Shown: one piece after another, positions 1-12,301 of the stretch
Numbering within the stretch: position 1 is the first letter of the stretch
Layout of the letters: each line of letters opens with the position of its first letter
DNA from: Symsagittifera roscoffensis
Lineage: Eukaryota > Xenacoelomorpha > Acoela > Convolutidae
Assembly (NCBI RefSeq): GCF_963678635.1
Contig: NC_087062.1
Span: forward strand, 84,342,012-84,406,011
Direction: 5' to 3'
DNA length: 64,000 nt
Translations under genes and position numbers: made by a program
The notes under the pieces: generated by a model
Databases searched by the model: none
Told to the model about the DNA's origin: nothing
What the model saw: the letters and a program-made list of their open reading frames with translations, nothing else

Positions 1-1020
1 GGCGTTTAAAGTATTTATAATCGACTATAGTCGTGATATTTTCCAAGAGACTATAATCTATTATAATTGGTTTTAATCTCTTCTTTTAGTCAGAATTTTG
101 TAACACCAAAAGTACAATTTAATTATATCTCATCGGTTATGATTTTTCTGTCAATAACAAAATCTCTAAAACCGAGATGTTCTGTCAGACATTGGTTCAT
201 TTGAACACAAAGTTTCAACACGAAACAAAAATTTCATAGAAATTTCTTTCGTTTTAGTTGAAAGATTCCCGCGGTTTGTGAAAAATAAGTGTTCCAAGTA
301 AATCAGAAACCAAAGCAATGTGCTGTTATTTTGGTGGTTAAAAAATTAAGATGTGCATCATGAAGCAGTTTGAATGAGAAATGAACAAATTAAAAAATTT
401 TAAGTGTGAATTGATTTGAAAAATTTTAAAGTATTTTTTTTTCATTTTTTTCATACGCCAACGTCTACGAAAAGCCTAAAAAATAAGCAATTCGGATCCA
501 AGGTCGGAGATAAAATGGGCAATCAAAAAAGGATTATAATCTACTATAATCGATTATAGTTGATTTTTTGAGCACAATATATGAATTAGAAACAGGGAAA
601 ATATAATCAATGATAATCAATTATAATCGATTATGATTATATCAAAAAAAAATTTCTCATAGGCCAACGTCTAAGAAAAGCATAAAATATAAGCAATTCA
701 AATGCAAGGTCGGAGACAAAATGGGAAATCAAAAAAAGGATTGTAATCGATTTAAATGGATTTTTTGTGCACAAAATGTGATTTAGAAACAGGGAAAAAA
801 TTATCAATTATAATCTATTATAATCGATTATGATTGTATCGAAAAGTAGATTGGTCACTAATCGATTTTATATAGATTTGATTAAATTATACTATAATTG
901 ATCATAATTGGATTTCAAAAAGAGAGATTACAATCAATTAATAATTGATTAAAATCAATTTTCTCAATTTTAGTAAGACTGCTACTAAAATCATAATATA
1001 ATCGATTATTAACGTTTGGA
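1..1020. repeat. AT-rich region with AATCGATTATAATC-type motifs and a ~206-bp duplication
   Basis: Palindromic AT motifs of the type TAATCGATTATAATC recur throughout. Two adjacent segments of about 206 bp are alike: CCAACGTCTA occurs at about 458 and again at about 664, each followed by AAGCAATTC, AAGGTCGGAGA and an AT-motif cluster. No coding signal was seen. The same motif fills the MITE-like elements at 10.2, 48.2, 49.6 and 55.7 kb, so this is probably a decayed member of that family. Confidence 0.6.
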
Positions 1021-1936
1021 ACTGGATGTGGGAAACCTTTTAGATTTTGTTGTACATGTTTCTAAAGTAATTTTTTGACTTTTTCGTTGACGGGCATCCA
1101 TCATTAGTCTTTGTTTATCGTACTTCGAGTAATTATAATCAGCAATTTTGTCGTCGTTCTCTGATTTTAAATGATTTCAGTTACATAGTGCAAAAAAAAC
1201 ATAAAACGGTTTTCAAAAACTTTAAGGGTTTATTTGGACAAAGAAAAAACTTTCGGCTCAGACTATCCAAACTGCTCTCAAATGGGACTTGCGAAAAAGC
1301 ATGCAGCTTATGGCGATCACTGGAATCGGCGTTTTTAAAATTGTTTATTGATTGTAATTACCTTCTGAACTGTCCTCGAATAACTTACGAGTTTATTATG
1401 ATTGTTTGTACGTATCATTGATTCTTTTTGAGACTGACTGGCGCGCGTTTCTTTTCTATCTTGCTAACTGATGTTGGTTTTTTTTGTTCTTTGTTGGGCC
1501 AAAACTTTTCGTTTTTTATTAAATAAAAAAAAACATTTAAAAGCTCAAATTTGATTAGTTGAATACCTGTGAGATATAATCTGGATTTTTATTAAAAGAA
1601 GAACCTCGATTAACAATTTTGGCGCCGAATAAGAAGAAAAAACGCTTGATAGTCGAGCTACTTAAGAATTGTTGCAAAACGTTTTTGTTTGCTTTTAAGT
1701 GAAAACATTTGAATGAATGATTAGCTGTTTTGCGTACCGTCCCAGCAGACGCAATTTTTCATAATTTTCAGGGTTTCATTTGGAAGAGGGAGGGGGGCAG
1801 ATGGACAATGTGATTCTTTTAAGAAACATTCACGACAATTTTTTTTTTTCAAAATCCACCCTCCAATTATAAACAATTAAAGCCTAGTTGCGCACCTAAG
1901 TAATTAGCTAAGAAAATAGGCTTCCGTTCTACTCAC
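1021..1936. other. Non-coding stretch with one weak minus-strand open segment
   Basis: No convincing gene. On the minus strand about 1010-1165 is open for roughly 55 codons and is rich in charged residues (it contains DKQRLMMDARQRKSQK). An AG sits upstream but its phase does not match the donor of the exon at 1937-2229. It is recorded only as a possible downstream exon. Confidence 0.25.
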
Positions 1937-2229
1937 TTAAGTTTTTTGTTCACTCTGTATTCGCCCGGGTGCATGCTTAAACTGAGGGAGGGTCTCTTTT
2001 GCTGAACCCACCACTCAACGTAGTCTTCGGGTGGAATATCGCCTGGGTTGAAATAGGGGGGAATGTTCCAGAGTATGTCCGAGGAGTCATCTTGGTCCTC
2101 TCCGACTTCCCCTCCCCCTACCCCGCGACCGAGCAGAGGCGGCCACGTTTTGCTTCTGGAGGCAACAAGTGACGGACTGGTGATAAGAGCTATCGTTAGT
2201 GTGCAATAGATGAAATGGTGATTCATTTT
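1937..2229 (-). CDS. Candidate exon of a secreted-peptide precursor
   Basis: The open frame starts at ATG 2224-2226 and encodes about 96 residues. Residues 5-21 (FIYCTLTIALITSPSLV) look like a signal peptide. An acidic spacer (GEDQDDSSD) follows, then an aromatic/proline segment, then a dibasic QQKR site just before PSLSLSM. The exon is bounded by splice-like sequences on the minus strand: TTTGTTGTAG just upstream of the ATG, and a strong donor GTGAGT at 1931-1936 that overlaps the apparent stop. GC content is well above the surroundings. KR-PSLSL resembles the N-terminus of CRF/DH44-type diuretic hormones, but no amphipathic C-terminal exon was placed with certainty. A chance ORF or an unrelated secreted protein remains possible. 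Confidence 0.4.
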
Positions 2230-3270
2230 CTACAACAAATAAAACTTCTCAAATCAATCCAAGGAGTGTTCAGTATGAGAATAAGTTAAATATTAACAAC
2301 AGAAAGAGTGGCCGGTTGCTGTGTACGGATCTCAGAATGTTCCGATCACACTGATTATAGAATAGGACTTCAAGAATGAAGAAAAAAACTTTAAAACAGT
2401 TTTAATTTTTTTTCCAATTTTTGTCCAAATTTCCTGTTATTTTTTGTTTTAGAAAATGCGACGAATTTAGGTGAAAAAATGCTAGAATGAGTGCTAATAA
2501 TTACTATAAAAAATTTAAAGTTTCTCTTCAAACTGTTAAATTAAGTCTGTGGAAAAAAAGAATGGAGACCAAATTTTCAGAATTCGAGTCACCAATAGGG
2601 CTTTGAAACGATATCACCCTCGGCCCCCTACGAGCTTTATTTACGGTAGTCGAAATTGGCCGGAAGTATTTTCGAAAGCCCAACCCTAGTTTTTCCCCTT
2701 CACTTGTGGAAGTAGTCGGAACAAAAGTTACTACTAGTTTCAACAAATTATTACTAGTTTCAACTTTTTCCACTTAACCAAAAAAGAAGCTAAATTTCAA
2801 CGAGTATAGGGACTCTTCAAAATTTCAAGGAGAATTTCAAAGTTCAAAGAAAGTTGACCAAAAACGGTGGAATAGTTTGATTAAATATGGCAGAAAAAGA
2901 ATGAAGGTAACTCACGTCGGCGCAATAAATTTACAAAACTAAACAATAATTGACTTTCTTTTTTCCACCTAAATTCAATACTAAAGAAAAAGTATTAACA
3001 ACTTCTTGCGTCAGACGATATGATTTGCTGTTCAATCAAACTGAAACCGCGCGACTGTTCTAATTGAAAAGACGCTTTCAGTTCAATTCCGCCGAGAAGT
3101 AGCTTCCATAAATGAACAATGAAATTAGTGCTTTTTATTTTTTATTAATCAAGTTAATTGATAGTACGGCCCTGATGCCCGAATTAAATGCCGCGATTGC
3201 GAATTTAGACAAATGTTTTAGCTATCACCTTGGCATTAGTACAAAAATACTTTGATTGGTTTTGATATAG
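2230..3270. other. No gene recognised
   Basis: AT-rich sequence with only short open stretches. I see no domain, RNA gene or clear repeat. Confidence 0.5.
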
Positions 3271-3274
3271 TAAG

Positions 3275-3730
3275 TGTGTTTCTAGTCAAGCATCTCATTA
3301 AGTATCAAAAATCGTGCCTGAATTAGGACTCAAGCGAATTTCTGCGATGTTTTAAAAATCAATTGTGCAAAGTAATTTTTCCATTTGAAGAGCAAATTTG
3401 ATAACAAGTCAGACATATTGTTTTTTTTGTTTTTCTAGAAACAATGTGTTTCTGGTCAAGCATCTCATAAAATCGTGCCTGAGTTAGGCTTCGAGCTTAT
3501 TTTTACAATGTTTTTAAAATCAGTTGTGCAAGATAATTTTTGCATTTGAAGAGCAAATTTGATAGCAAGTCAGGTATTTTTTTTTGTTTTTCTAGAAACA
3601 ATTTGTTTCTAATCGAATCATCTCATAAAGTATCCGAAATTGTACCTCAATTAGGTTTCGAGCTAGGTTTTATAATGCTTTGAAAATCATTTGTGCAGGA
3701 CAATTTTTGCATTTGAAGACCATATTTCAT
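3275..3730. repeat. Degenerate tandem repeat, ~156-170 bp monomer, nearly 3 copies
   Basis: TTTCTAGTCAAGCATCTCA starts near 3279 and recurs in altered form near 3449 and 3605. Each copy is followed by a TCGTGCCTGA/TTGTACCTCA segment, a TTGTGCA segment, then GCATTTGAAGA and a T-rich tract with TTTTTCTAGAAACAAT. The copies have clearly diverged. Confidence 0.75.
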
Positions 3731-3829
3731 TCCAAGATGTTTTGTTTTCTAACCATTAGTTATTCATACCGTCCATCGCACTCAGATTTTTTGACCTTGA
3801 GAAATGGGTAATAGTCGTAACATTAGACA

Positions 3830-5170
3830 AAGTGAGACTAAAGATAAAATGCGCTCTTTAGATACCAAAAAGGGCGTCAATACACTGATTGACGAGCAAG
3901 ATATCGCCAGCTTCTTCTAAAAAAAGATTCTATGCGCTTTATTTTGACATAATACGACAAAGCGCAACAAAAAACATCCTGAGACAAAAAAAAGCAAAAA
4001 GACACGTCGCCACAAAAGACAAAACTCTCTTTAGTAACCAAACAAATATACACCGATTGACGCGCTTAATGTCACTTGTTTGTTTGAAGAAAGATTTTAC
4101 GTGCTATATTTTGACGTGAAACGACAAATGGCATCAAAAAACATCTTGAAAGAAATGATAACTTGCGCCAAAAACACCTCCTAAAAAAGACATATTTTTA
4201 AAATCTTTTTACTTATCAACCGAACAAAACAAACTGGTTGACGCGCTTAATATCAATCGTTAATCTAAAAAAATGAGTAGTCTAAATTTTGAAGTAATAC
4301 GACATATCGCAGCAAAAACATCTCGAGACACCAGATAACTCGCGTTAAAAGACAAACTTCTCTGATCTTTATAGATACCACATAAAACAATCTACAATGA
4401 TTGATGCGCAGGATACTACCTGTTTATTCAGAAAAAAAATTATGGCCTAAATTTTGTCGTAATACGACAAATCGGAACAAAAAACATCCTGAGACAAAAA
4501 AAAAGCAAAAAGACACGTCGCCACAAAAGACAAAACTCTCTTTAGTAACCAAACAAATATACACCGATTGACGCGCTTAATGTCACTTGTTTGTTTGAAG
4601 AAAGATTTTACGTGCTATATTTTGACGTGAAACGACAAATGGCATCAAAAAACATCTTGAAAGAAATGATAACTTGCGCCAAAAACACCTCCTAAAAAAG
4701 ACATATTTTTAAAATCTTTTTACTTATCAACCGAACAATACAAACTGGTTGACGCGCTTAATATCAATCGTTAATCTAAAAAAATGAGTAGTCTAAATTT
4801 TGAAGTAATACGACATATCGCAGCAAAAACATCTCGAGACACCAGATAACTCGCGTTAAAAGACAAACTTCTCTGATCTTTATAGATACCACATAAAACA
4901 ATCTACAATGATTGATGCGCAGGATACTGCCTGTTTATTCAGAAAAAAAATTATGGCCTAAATTTTGTCGTAATACGACAAAACGGAACAAAAAATAACT
5001 TGAGACAAAAACTTCGTCTCGCCAAAAAACACATCACAACATAAGAAACATTTCGCTCATCTTTTTAGCTACTAGAGAAAACAGTCTAGACTGATTGACG
5101 CGTATCATAACACTCGCTAGTTAAAAACATTTTTGTGCTACAATTTTTGTGCTACAAAAACAACTTGCAA
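3830..5170. repeat. ~170-bp satellite-like array with a ~510-bp three-monomer higher-order unit
   Basis: Degenerate monomers carry AATACGACAAA, AAAAACATC(C/T)(C/T)GAGAC, and GATTGACGCGC-like signatures. Two adjacent units of about 510 bp (about 3969-4478 and 4479-4990) are nearly identical; CATCCTGAGA is at 3975 and 4485, and I saw only a few substitutions. Each unit holds three diverged monomers, so the larger unit was duplicated recently. The short ORF at 3889-4119 is a by-product. Confidence 0.8.
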
Positions 5171-7005
5171 TATAAGAAATTTCGAGACTAAAGACAACTA
5201 TTGCTCAGTTTCGATTTGGAAACAACTATTTAAATGAGTAATGTATGAATACCTTTTGGTGTAAAATAGTTGTTCTGAGCTGAAGTTTTCGCCTTTTTAG
5301 TGGTCTTTGTTTCTAAAAACTGCGCTGGAAAAGAAAGTTTTAGAAAACGCGTTCAAAGAAATTTCGTTTTTTTTCTCAGCGCGGGAAATCACCGTGGGAA
5401 TCCTTAAATTTCGAAGTCTTAAAAATATCCTGAAACTGATATAAACTCACTATAACACTGATGGAGCTTTTTATGGAGCACAAAAGTTTTGGCAAAAATC
5501 TGTAATCAAATACAACCAAGAAAATTGGCAGATTGTATTACAAATTTTATTGTATACAGACTGGATAAAACTATACACAGATTCTATACAGGCTGTTTGT
5601 TCAACAGTTGATTTCTTAGTCTCTAAGCCCGATGTGTTTTTTGGGAAAACCACACCCTCTATCTAAATAGAATCAATTTTTGCTCGCAGAAACTCGATTC
5701 TTTACTTTTGCTTTTCCCCACTTTCGATCTTTTGCGCTCGGGGTGGTTTTTCTCCAGACGATTGTCGACTACTAGCAACCCATCTTTGACGGGATTATTT
5801 TTTTGAATCATCTGAAAAGTATATGAGATCATGAGCTCAAATTGAAAAATATATCTTATCTGCGATCATTTTTTGCAAATTAATAGCCGTTCAAACTGTG
5901 CCAATTTCGAATAACTTTCAAAAAATCAGTAAACTTTCGAAATTTTTTTCTGTTTTTCCAACTAAAGATTTTTTAAAGCTCGATTACTAGTCTATAGGGG
6001 TTAATAGGCAGTCAGAACATTCAAAGCGTCACTTTGATAGGAACAGTCTTGTTTTTACATCCATATTATAGTCAATTGGTTATCCACTTTGTCACAGAGG
6101 ATTACTAAAAATTTGCAAAAATTTGGTCGATGAGAAATAATAGTAACAATCTGATTTCAAAATTTCATCGGATCCGTGACCAAAACAATTATGCGGTAAA
6201 AATAAAATTAAAAAGTTCATGGTAATAAATGAAATTAAAATACACCGGTGGAAATATCCTTAGTTTTTGATTCAATTTATGCAGTATAGAAATATATTCT
6301 AGGTGAACTCATATTTTCAGATCGACTGGACAATTTTTTGGTTGCTTCGAGAGCATTGTTTCTTTTTTGTTTTTGATTTTTTTCTGTAATTCAATTTTTT
6401 TGCAATCGTCAGACCTTCAAAACTGGAGAATAACCTTGTTTCTACATTTCTACAATCGCTTCATTTTTCATTTTTTTATCCGAAAATGAAACAGAACTGT
6501 TATGTTGACTAATTTCCCAGAGGAAACGTCATTCGACATATCGACAGAACTCCTGATAATCTTTCAAATTGAGGTTTAATCAAATCATTTATAATTTGAA
6601 ATTCGATTGAAACATACCATTTGAGTCAAAACAAGGATAGTTGGTTACTTTGCAAGTAGCACAGAATATCCTGACCACATTCTTTTACAATGTAAGTTTT
6701 TTTTTCAAACAATTGTATCTTTTTTCAAAGTGTCGTTTGTTCTGTTGGGTGTGATAAAAAATATGAACAAACAAATAGAAATTAGGCAAATACGGCAGCA
6801 ATAGTCAAATAGGTCAATTGAAAGAAAGTTTTAAATGATGAATTTAGAAAAAGAAAAAATTTTGTTAAAACCAATTTTAAAACTTTTTAAACTTTTTCTT
6901 ACTTTTTTGAATTTTTGAAATTTTTGATTCCCAAAATGTCACAGTATGAGCTCAAAATTAGACCAAAAACTAAAATTCCAAACTTATTTCTTAAAAATTT
7001 TTTGC
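5171..7005. other. No gene recognised
   Basis: AT-rich sequence with short random ORFs only. A short segment near 6630 resembles the repeat at 7010-7460 (GGATAGTTGGTTACT). Confidence 0.45.
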
Positions 7006-7007
7006 AT

Positions 7008-7462
7008 ATGGTTCGAATCACGACTGAAAAGACTTTAAATTAATATACCCCTCACTCTATTGCGATGATTATTTGAGGTACCTGGTTTTGCGTGCAAAAC
7101 AAAAACTAGCAAACAGTCGAATACAAAAAAATACTCGACATTTTTCAAATGGTCTGAACAGCAAGGATAGCTGGTTACTGCGTAAATACAACCTATTAAA
7201 AGTCTTTTCGCCCGCTTTATTTGCTCAATCAAAAAGTAGAAATCAAAGTTTTAAAGCTGTTTTTCTACCTTCTTTTTGAAATATTTTTAAAGTCGATCGA
7301 ATCACGATTAAAAGAGTTTTAATATGATAATCACTCGACCCTTTCCGATATTTTTGGTATCTGACTTTGCGTGACAAACAAAAAGGTAAAAAATACCCGA
7401 ATACAAAGTTCCTCGACATTTTTCAAATGGTCGGAACAACACGGATAGCTGGTTATTTCTCT
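7008..7462. repeat. Two diverged direct repeats, offset about 280 bp
   Basis: TCGAATCACGA, CTCGACATTTTTCAAATGGTC and GGATAGCTGGTTA occur in the same order around 7012-7180 and 7294-7456. Opposite-strand ORFs here are short and lack features. Confidence 0.6.
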
Positions 7463-9200
7463 CACCTGTTGAGACCTTATGTTGTGATCCAATTGTGATT
7501 CGTAGAGGCCGATGATCCTTAACTTCAGTGATTGAGGAAATTGTGCCTTCTTTCTTCTACCCAGTCAATGTCCTGGTAGTGCGTAATAAATGATCGAAGA
7601 GGGGATTGTGCGCAAAACATTGGTACCCTAAATGGAAATATACACCAACGAGCTGATTTATTATTAATAGGTGAGCCGAAAAGAATTATGTTAATTCTTT
7701 TAGGAAGAACGCTGGGACCCATGGGTTTTGATTTCTAGGCAATGTTCTTGAGGCACTTGAAAATTGTTAAATTTATAGCTGGCCTAATTTTCCGACCATT
7801 ACAGGCGCGCATCTAGAATTTTTTCGAGGTGATGGGCGCGGATTTTTTTTTAAAAAGTCAGACATTTCGTCTTTTTTTAGGTCGACTAGATTGATTTTTT
7901 TTCGAGCAAATTTGACCTGAGCACCAGCGCTTATGTTGCTTAACAGATCGCTTGCATGAGTCAGTAGACTCATTTTGAGCAAATTAGGACTAGAGCATCA
8001 TGATGGGGTCGGGCAGATGATGACAAGGGGGGGGGGGGGGGGGGAGGGGGAGGGGATCGGGCTTGGGTGGGGTTATATTGTGCTTGTGTGCGTACTTCGA
8101 ACTGTTTAAATAGCAATGAATTAAGCAAAAATTAGTTTTCGATCGAAGTCGATCAAAAATGTACAAGAAATAAACATGCCTCTTAATTGTTAAGGAACAG
8201 TTTTTGTCAATTTAAATTTTCGTAAAAATAAATTTTGGATGCCCATATTCAATATAAAGTGCTAAATTAAAAGTATAACCAATAAGTGTGCGTCAGTTCG
8301 TTTTGGAGCATTTATTGTTGTAGGAGTATTGAAACTGTTTCAGTTCGTTTTGGAGCATTTATTATCGTAGGAGTACAGTGTATTGAAACTGTTAAGTGTT
8401 GATTGACAGTGCCTTAACACTCGCTTGACAATTCGAAGATGCCGTGATTGATCTCCAGGCTATCAATATTCGTTCAAAACTCCAAACAACAAGACTGCTC
8501 GTATATTGACTAAATATAATTGGTCGCAAAAAAATTATGAGCAATTCCTTTTTTGGACTGTTTTTCAAAATTCGAAAAATCAAATCGGTCGACCTAAAAA
8601 AAGGTCGACAAAATTTTCGAAGTTTTTTTGAAAATCCGCACCCTCCCTCCTCTGCCCGCCCCCTGATAAATTTTAAAAAATTTAAGTTTCGAATTTTTTG
8701 ACCTTTTGTACCAAACAGCCAAAATGAAATAGTTAGGTGCTGAAACGTGATCGTATAGGGAATTTATGTGACCAGTTCAGAACAGTTTTGCGTCCTGTAT
8801 ACTTTATTTGCATTGAGTTTGATCATTTAAAAGCTTCAAAGCGCTCCCACAGTCCAGAAAACGGTTAAAACCGCAACTTTTAAACACCCAGAAACTTATC
8901 AAATTAGTTTCAGACGAGTTGATATCTTATACATTTAGGGGGTTGATATCTTCGTTTGGCTAAAAAAACGTTTTTCACTATAATTTAATATTCGAAGATG
9001 ATAGATTTGAACTAAAAAAGGACCCGAAATACAAATTTTTTGTTATTTTCTTCAAAAGTTAGACCCCGTACTTAGTGGAATTTCTATTAAAGATATGAGA
9101 TTCTTTTTTCTTTCTTAAGTTGATTAGCATACTTGAAATTCGTTTTTTCTTATCTTTGATGAGAAGTTAAGAATTTCCGGTCAAAAAATGGATCTAAAAC
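7463..9200. repeat. Non-coding stretch holding two inverted fragments of a GC-box MITE and a poly-G run
   Basis: About 7803-7910 carries GATGGGCGCGGATTTTT followed by TTTAGGTCGAC. About 8578-8665 carries the inverted counterpart: GGTCGACCTAAAAAAAGGTCGAC, AAAATCCGC and CCGCCCCCTG. These match ends of the GGGGCGGAT family at 10.5, 12.0 and 48.4 kb. A long G tract (about 8028-8054) lies between them. Two diverged ~55-bp direct repeats with TCAGTTCGTTTTGGAGCA lie at about 8290-8395. No gene seen. Confidence 0.45.
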
Positions 9201-9830
9201 GTAAAATTTCAGATCTAAAATAACCCTGAAAAACAACCTTTCAGATCTGAAATTAGATTTGAGAAACTTTATTCAAATAATAGTTTTTGAATTTTTTGTA
9301 AATCAGTGAATTTGGGTTTTTTCTTCTGTTTTTGCAATGTTCGAATTTTCAATTATTTTTAGATTAATGAGCGGCGAAAAAATTTTCCGAATAATTAAAC
9401 AAAAAAATTTTTTCAAATTTTTTCTGGTTCGACTGTTTTGAAAATTTTCATGGAATTTTGACAGATCTATCAAGTTTTTGCTTTTGATGCTCTGCAAGGA
9501 TTATCATTGAAACACATTTCAGCAGTCTCCGATAAAATATTTTGCTAAATATATGCTTAGTAGCTAGTAGAAGCTATTAAGTACAGAATTATTCAAGATA
9601 ACAATAATTGTGTCAAAGTCAATGATATTTTCAGATCAGAAATAACCATGAAAAGCAAAATTTTAGATTTGAAATTAGATTTTGTCAGATCTGAAATTAG
9701 ATTTGAAATAACCCATTCGTTATTTAAAAACTTCAAAACCTATTTCAGATCTGAAGATAAGTCTGAAAAATTATTTTCAGACGAATTAGAACATTTTCTA
9801 GGTACGGGAACAACAAAGCAAAAAAGCAAA
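9201..9830. repeat. Dispersed AGATCTGAAATTAGATTTGA motif cluster
   Basis: Variants of CAGATCTGAAATTAGATTTGA and AATAACC(C/A)TGAAAA recur around 9207-9275 and 9630-9770, suggesting short decayed repeats. The ORFs on both strands here look like shadows of this low-complexity sequence. Confidence 0.45.
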
Positions 9831-10158
9831 AAAAAATTTGAGACAAAAATAGTTTTGTTTGTTCGATCTGTTAAAATCACAGAATGGAGTGGCAAATAAA
9901 CGAGTAAATCATAGACACAAGATAGGAAACAGAAATGCACGCAGAGAAGAACCATTTCAATTCAGCATTCAAATAACCAGCCAATTCGCCAAACATAATT
10001 CAGATGTTCAATAAGGCTGCCACACATATGTTCAGTAAGGCTGCGAAAAATTTTGCTGCTTATTTTAATTTATTGTTCCGACTTTTGTAACGAAAATAAT
10101 GGAATATTTGTGCTTGGGGGTGGGTATTTTTTTCTTTAGACAAATGTCTACTTTTTAA

Positions 10159-11048
10159 CTACCCGCACTCAGTAAAAAGAGAAAATAATCGATTATATTA
10201 TAATTATAATCGTACTTTTAGCAAATTTATAACTAATTATAAGCGCCAAGTTTAGATGTTTAAGCGATTTATAATCCATTAAAATGATGAATTTTTTGAT
10301 GAAATTTTAATAAATTATAATGAATTATAATTGATAATAAATTTTTCGAAAATCTCTTATATTCTATTATAATAGATTATAATCCCTTTTTCTACGATAG
10401 CATTATCTGACAAAAAATCAATTAAAATGGATTATAGTTTAGCTATTTTGCATGAAACTACAGTAAAAATTAAACTTAATGTAAGTTTATGCAATAGTCA
10501 GAGGCGGATCTAGGACTTTCTTGGGGAAGTGAGCGGATTTTTAGAAAAATTTCGAAAATTCTTTCGGCCATTTTTTCAGGTTGATTTTCTGAGTTCTCCT
10601 AACTCACTATAAAGACCCCATTTTTATCACATTTTCTGCGCCGCAGGCAAAATTTTGAAAAAAACAGGCCAACAAAGGCGTTTTTGGGCAATTTTTGGAA
10701 TATTTTGATCTAAAAATTGCGTTTTTTGGCGCGCTCTCCCTCCTCAAAAGAAATTTATCATGCTTTGGAAAGTTCTTAGGCTACTTTTTTTAGAAATTTC
10801 TTAGAATACGTCACCAAAAATGGATATTTCGAAATAGTTCAAAAGGAGAAAAAAAAATTTTCATAAAAATCGATTATAAACGATTATAAACGATTATAAT
10901 GATTTTTTTTGTTTCGAAAAATAGTAACCTTATAATCCATTTTTAATCGATTATAATCAATTAGTCAGTTCTTTTTGAAATTTATAGAGACTGACAAAAA
11001 AAAATCAGTTTTAATCTATTGTTTTCTCTTTTTACTGAGTGCCGGTAG
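10159..11048. mobile_element. MITE-like element with ~27-bp terminal inverted repeats (copy 1)
   Basis: The left end (10159-10185, CTACCCGCACTCAGT then AAAAAGAGAAAA) is the reverse complement of the right end (11022-11048) with one mismatch. The interior is packed with AATCGATTATAATC-type motifs and has no transposase ORF, so the element is non-autonomous. A partial GGCGGATCTAGGA element lies inside (about 10499-10850). A second copy lies at 48172-49053. No clear target duplication was identified. Confidence 0.8.
10499..10850. mobile_element. Partial GGCGGAT-type MITE nested in the element above
   Basis: It begins with CAGAGGCGGATCTAGGA and contains a GGCGCGCTCTCCC block and CACCAAAAATGGATAT, all shared with the copies near 11.8-12.05 kb and 48.4-48.75 kb. 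The right end is missing. Such CAGGGGCGGAT-like ends are often hAT-type; that assignment is inferred. Confidence 0.5.
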
Positions 11049-11799
11049 CAATTTCGGCGGGATTTTTTCTTATCATTCAAAAGGTATTGATATCTTGCGC
11101 TAAAATTTGAAAAGACAATTCACTTACAATCCTGTTTCGTTAAGTTATTTTGGGGTTCAAAGATTGCCGTTTTGGCCAATTAGGGACAATTAACGCGCAA
11201 TATATTTCGCGCTATTTACGCTTTAGCGGAGATTCAATCCGTCATAGAAATTTTTCGAAATTGGTTGAACGAAGCTTATTTGCCATTATTGATATGTTAC
11301 TAGGAGCAAAATTAATCAATTTGAGTTTTATATGGCGTGTGGGGGGATGATTTTCTCAACAAATCTCAAAGTTTAAATGAAAGTTTCAATTTTTTTATTA
11401 CAAAAAATTTTTAAATGTTATTACTGCTCCAAGGTCCTTAAAAGCCAATCGGAACATTCAGGGCTTCGCCTTGATACGAGCAGTCTTGTCTTGTATTTGT
11501 GAGCTAACGATTGAGTTAATTATGGCTACTCATTTTTATCATTCAGATCGAAACTCCTCGCTGTAGCGCATTTGGTGTTTCCTGCGTTAATTTTCATTGA
11601 CAAGGAGAGAATGATGCAGTTATTTAGTTCAGATAGCCAGAAAAGTATTGCCATCTAAAGATTAAAATAAAGTTATTTTTTCAATGTGATCATTTTTTAT
11701 TGGGAAATTATTGGGATTTAAAAATTGGCAATTAAACAGAACTGGGATAAATTAAAGACAGAATTTGTGCTAGTAACTTTGTGCTTATAATTTTGCGCT

Positions 11800-12054
11800 A
11801 TTAACTGACCAAAAACGGGTTTTTAAGCACTTTTTAGAAAATTTTGATAAAAAAATTGCACTTTTTCGGCGCGTGCTACCCCCTCAAAGTTAGTATGTAT
11901 ATAATCCTTTAGAAAATTTTTTGGGTCAGCCACCAAAAATGGATATCTCAAAATAGTACAAAGGGGGACCTTTTGGTTCGGCAGGAGGTCGAATCCCTGA
12001 GAAGGAGAAAAACGTCCGCCCTAGCGCCCCCCCCCCCCCTAAATCCGCCCCTGT
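11800..12054. mobile_element. Right part of a CAGGGGCGGAT-family MITE
   Basis: It shares CACCAAAAATGGATAT, GTACAAAGGGGGA and GGTCGAATCCCTGA with the copy at 48.4 kb. It ends in a C run followed by TAAATCCGCCCCTG, the inverted complement of the family's left end. No left end is adjacent. Confidence 0.5.
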
Positions 12055-12301
12055 GATGTAGTGCTTTAGAAAGATATTTTGAGTTTAATTATCTTCCACC
12101 TTTCCACATTGCAACGTATATTATATTTCATTGTGTTCCTGAATTAATTAGAAAATCAATTTCTGAAGCCGGTGGTTAAATCCAAATTTTCTGAATACGG
12201 TTTTCTAACAGAAGAGGCACTCTCCAGGTTGGTTGGTGAAAATTTTTTTTGAATATTTTCTTGTTGTCAAGTTTTTTGTGTTTTGTAATTTTGTTTGGTT
12301 T

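Noticed and set aside
7009-7024. GGTTCGAATCACG, a tRNA B-box-like sequence
   Set aside because: No A box, anticodon arm or acceptor pairing at tRNA spacing upstream.
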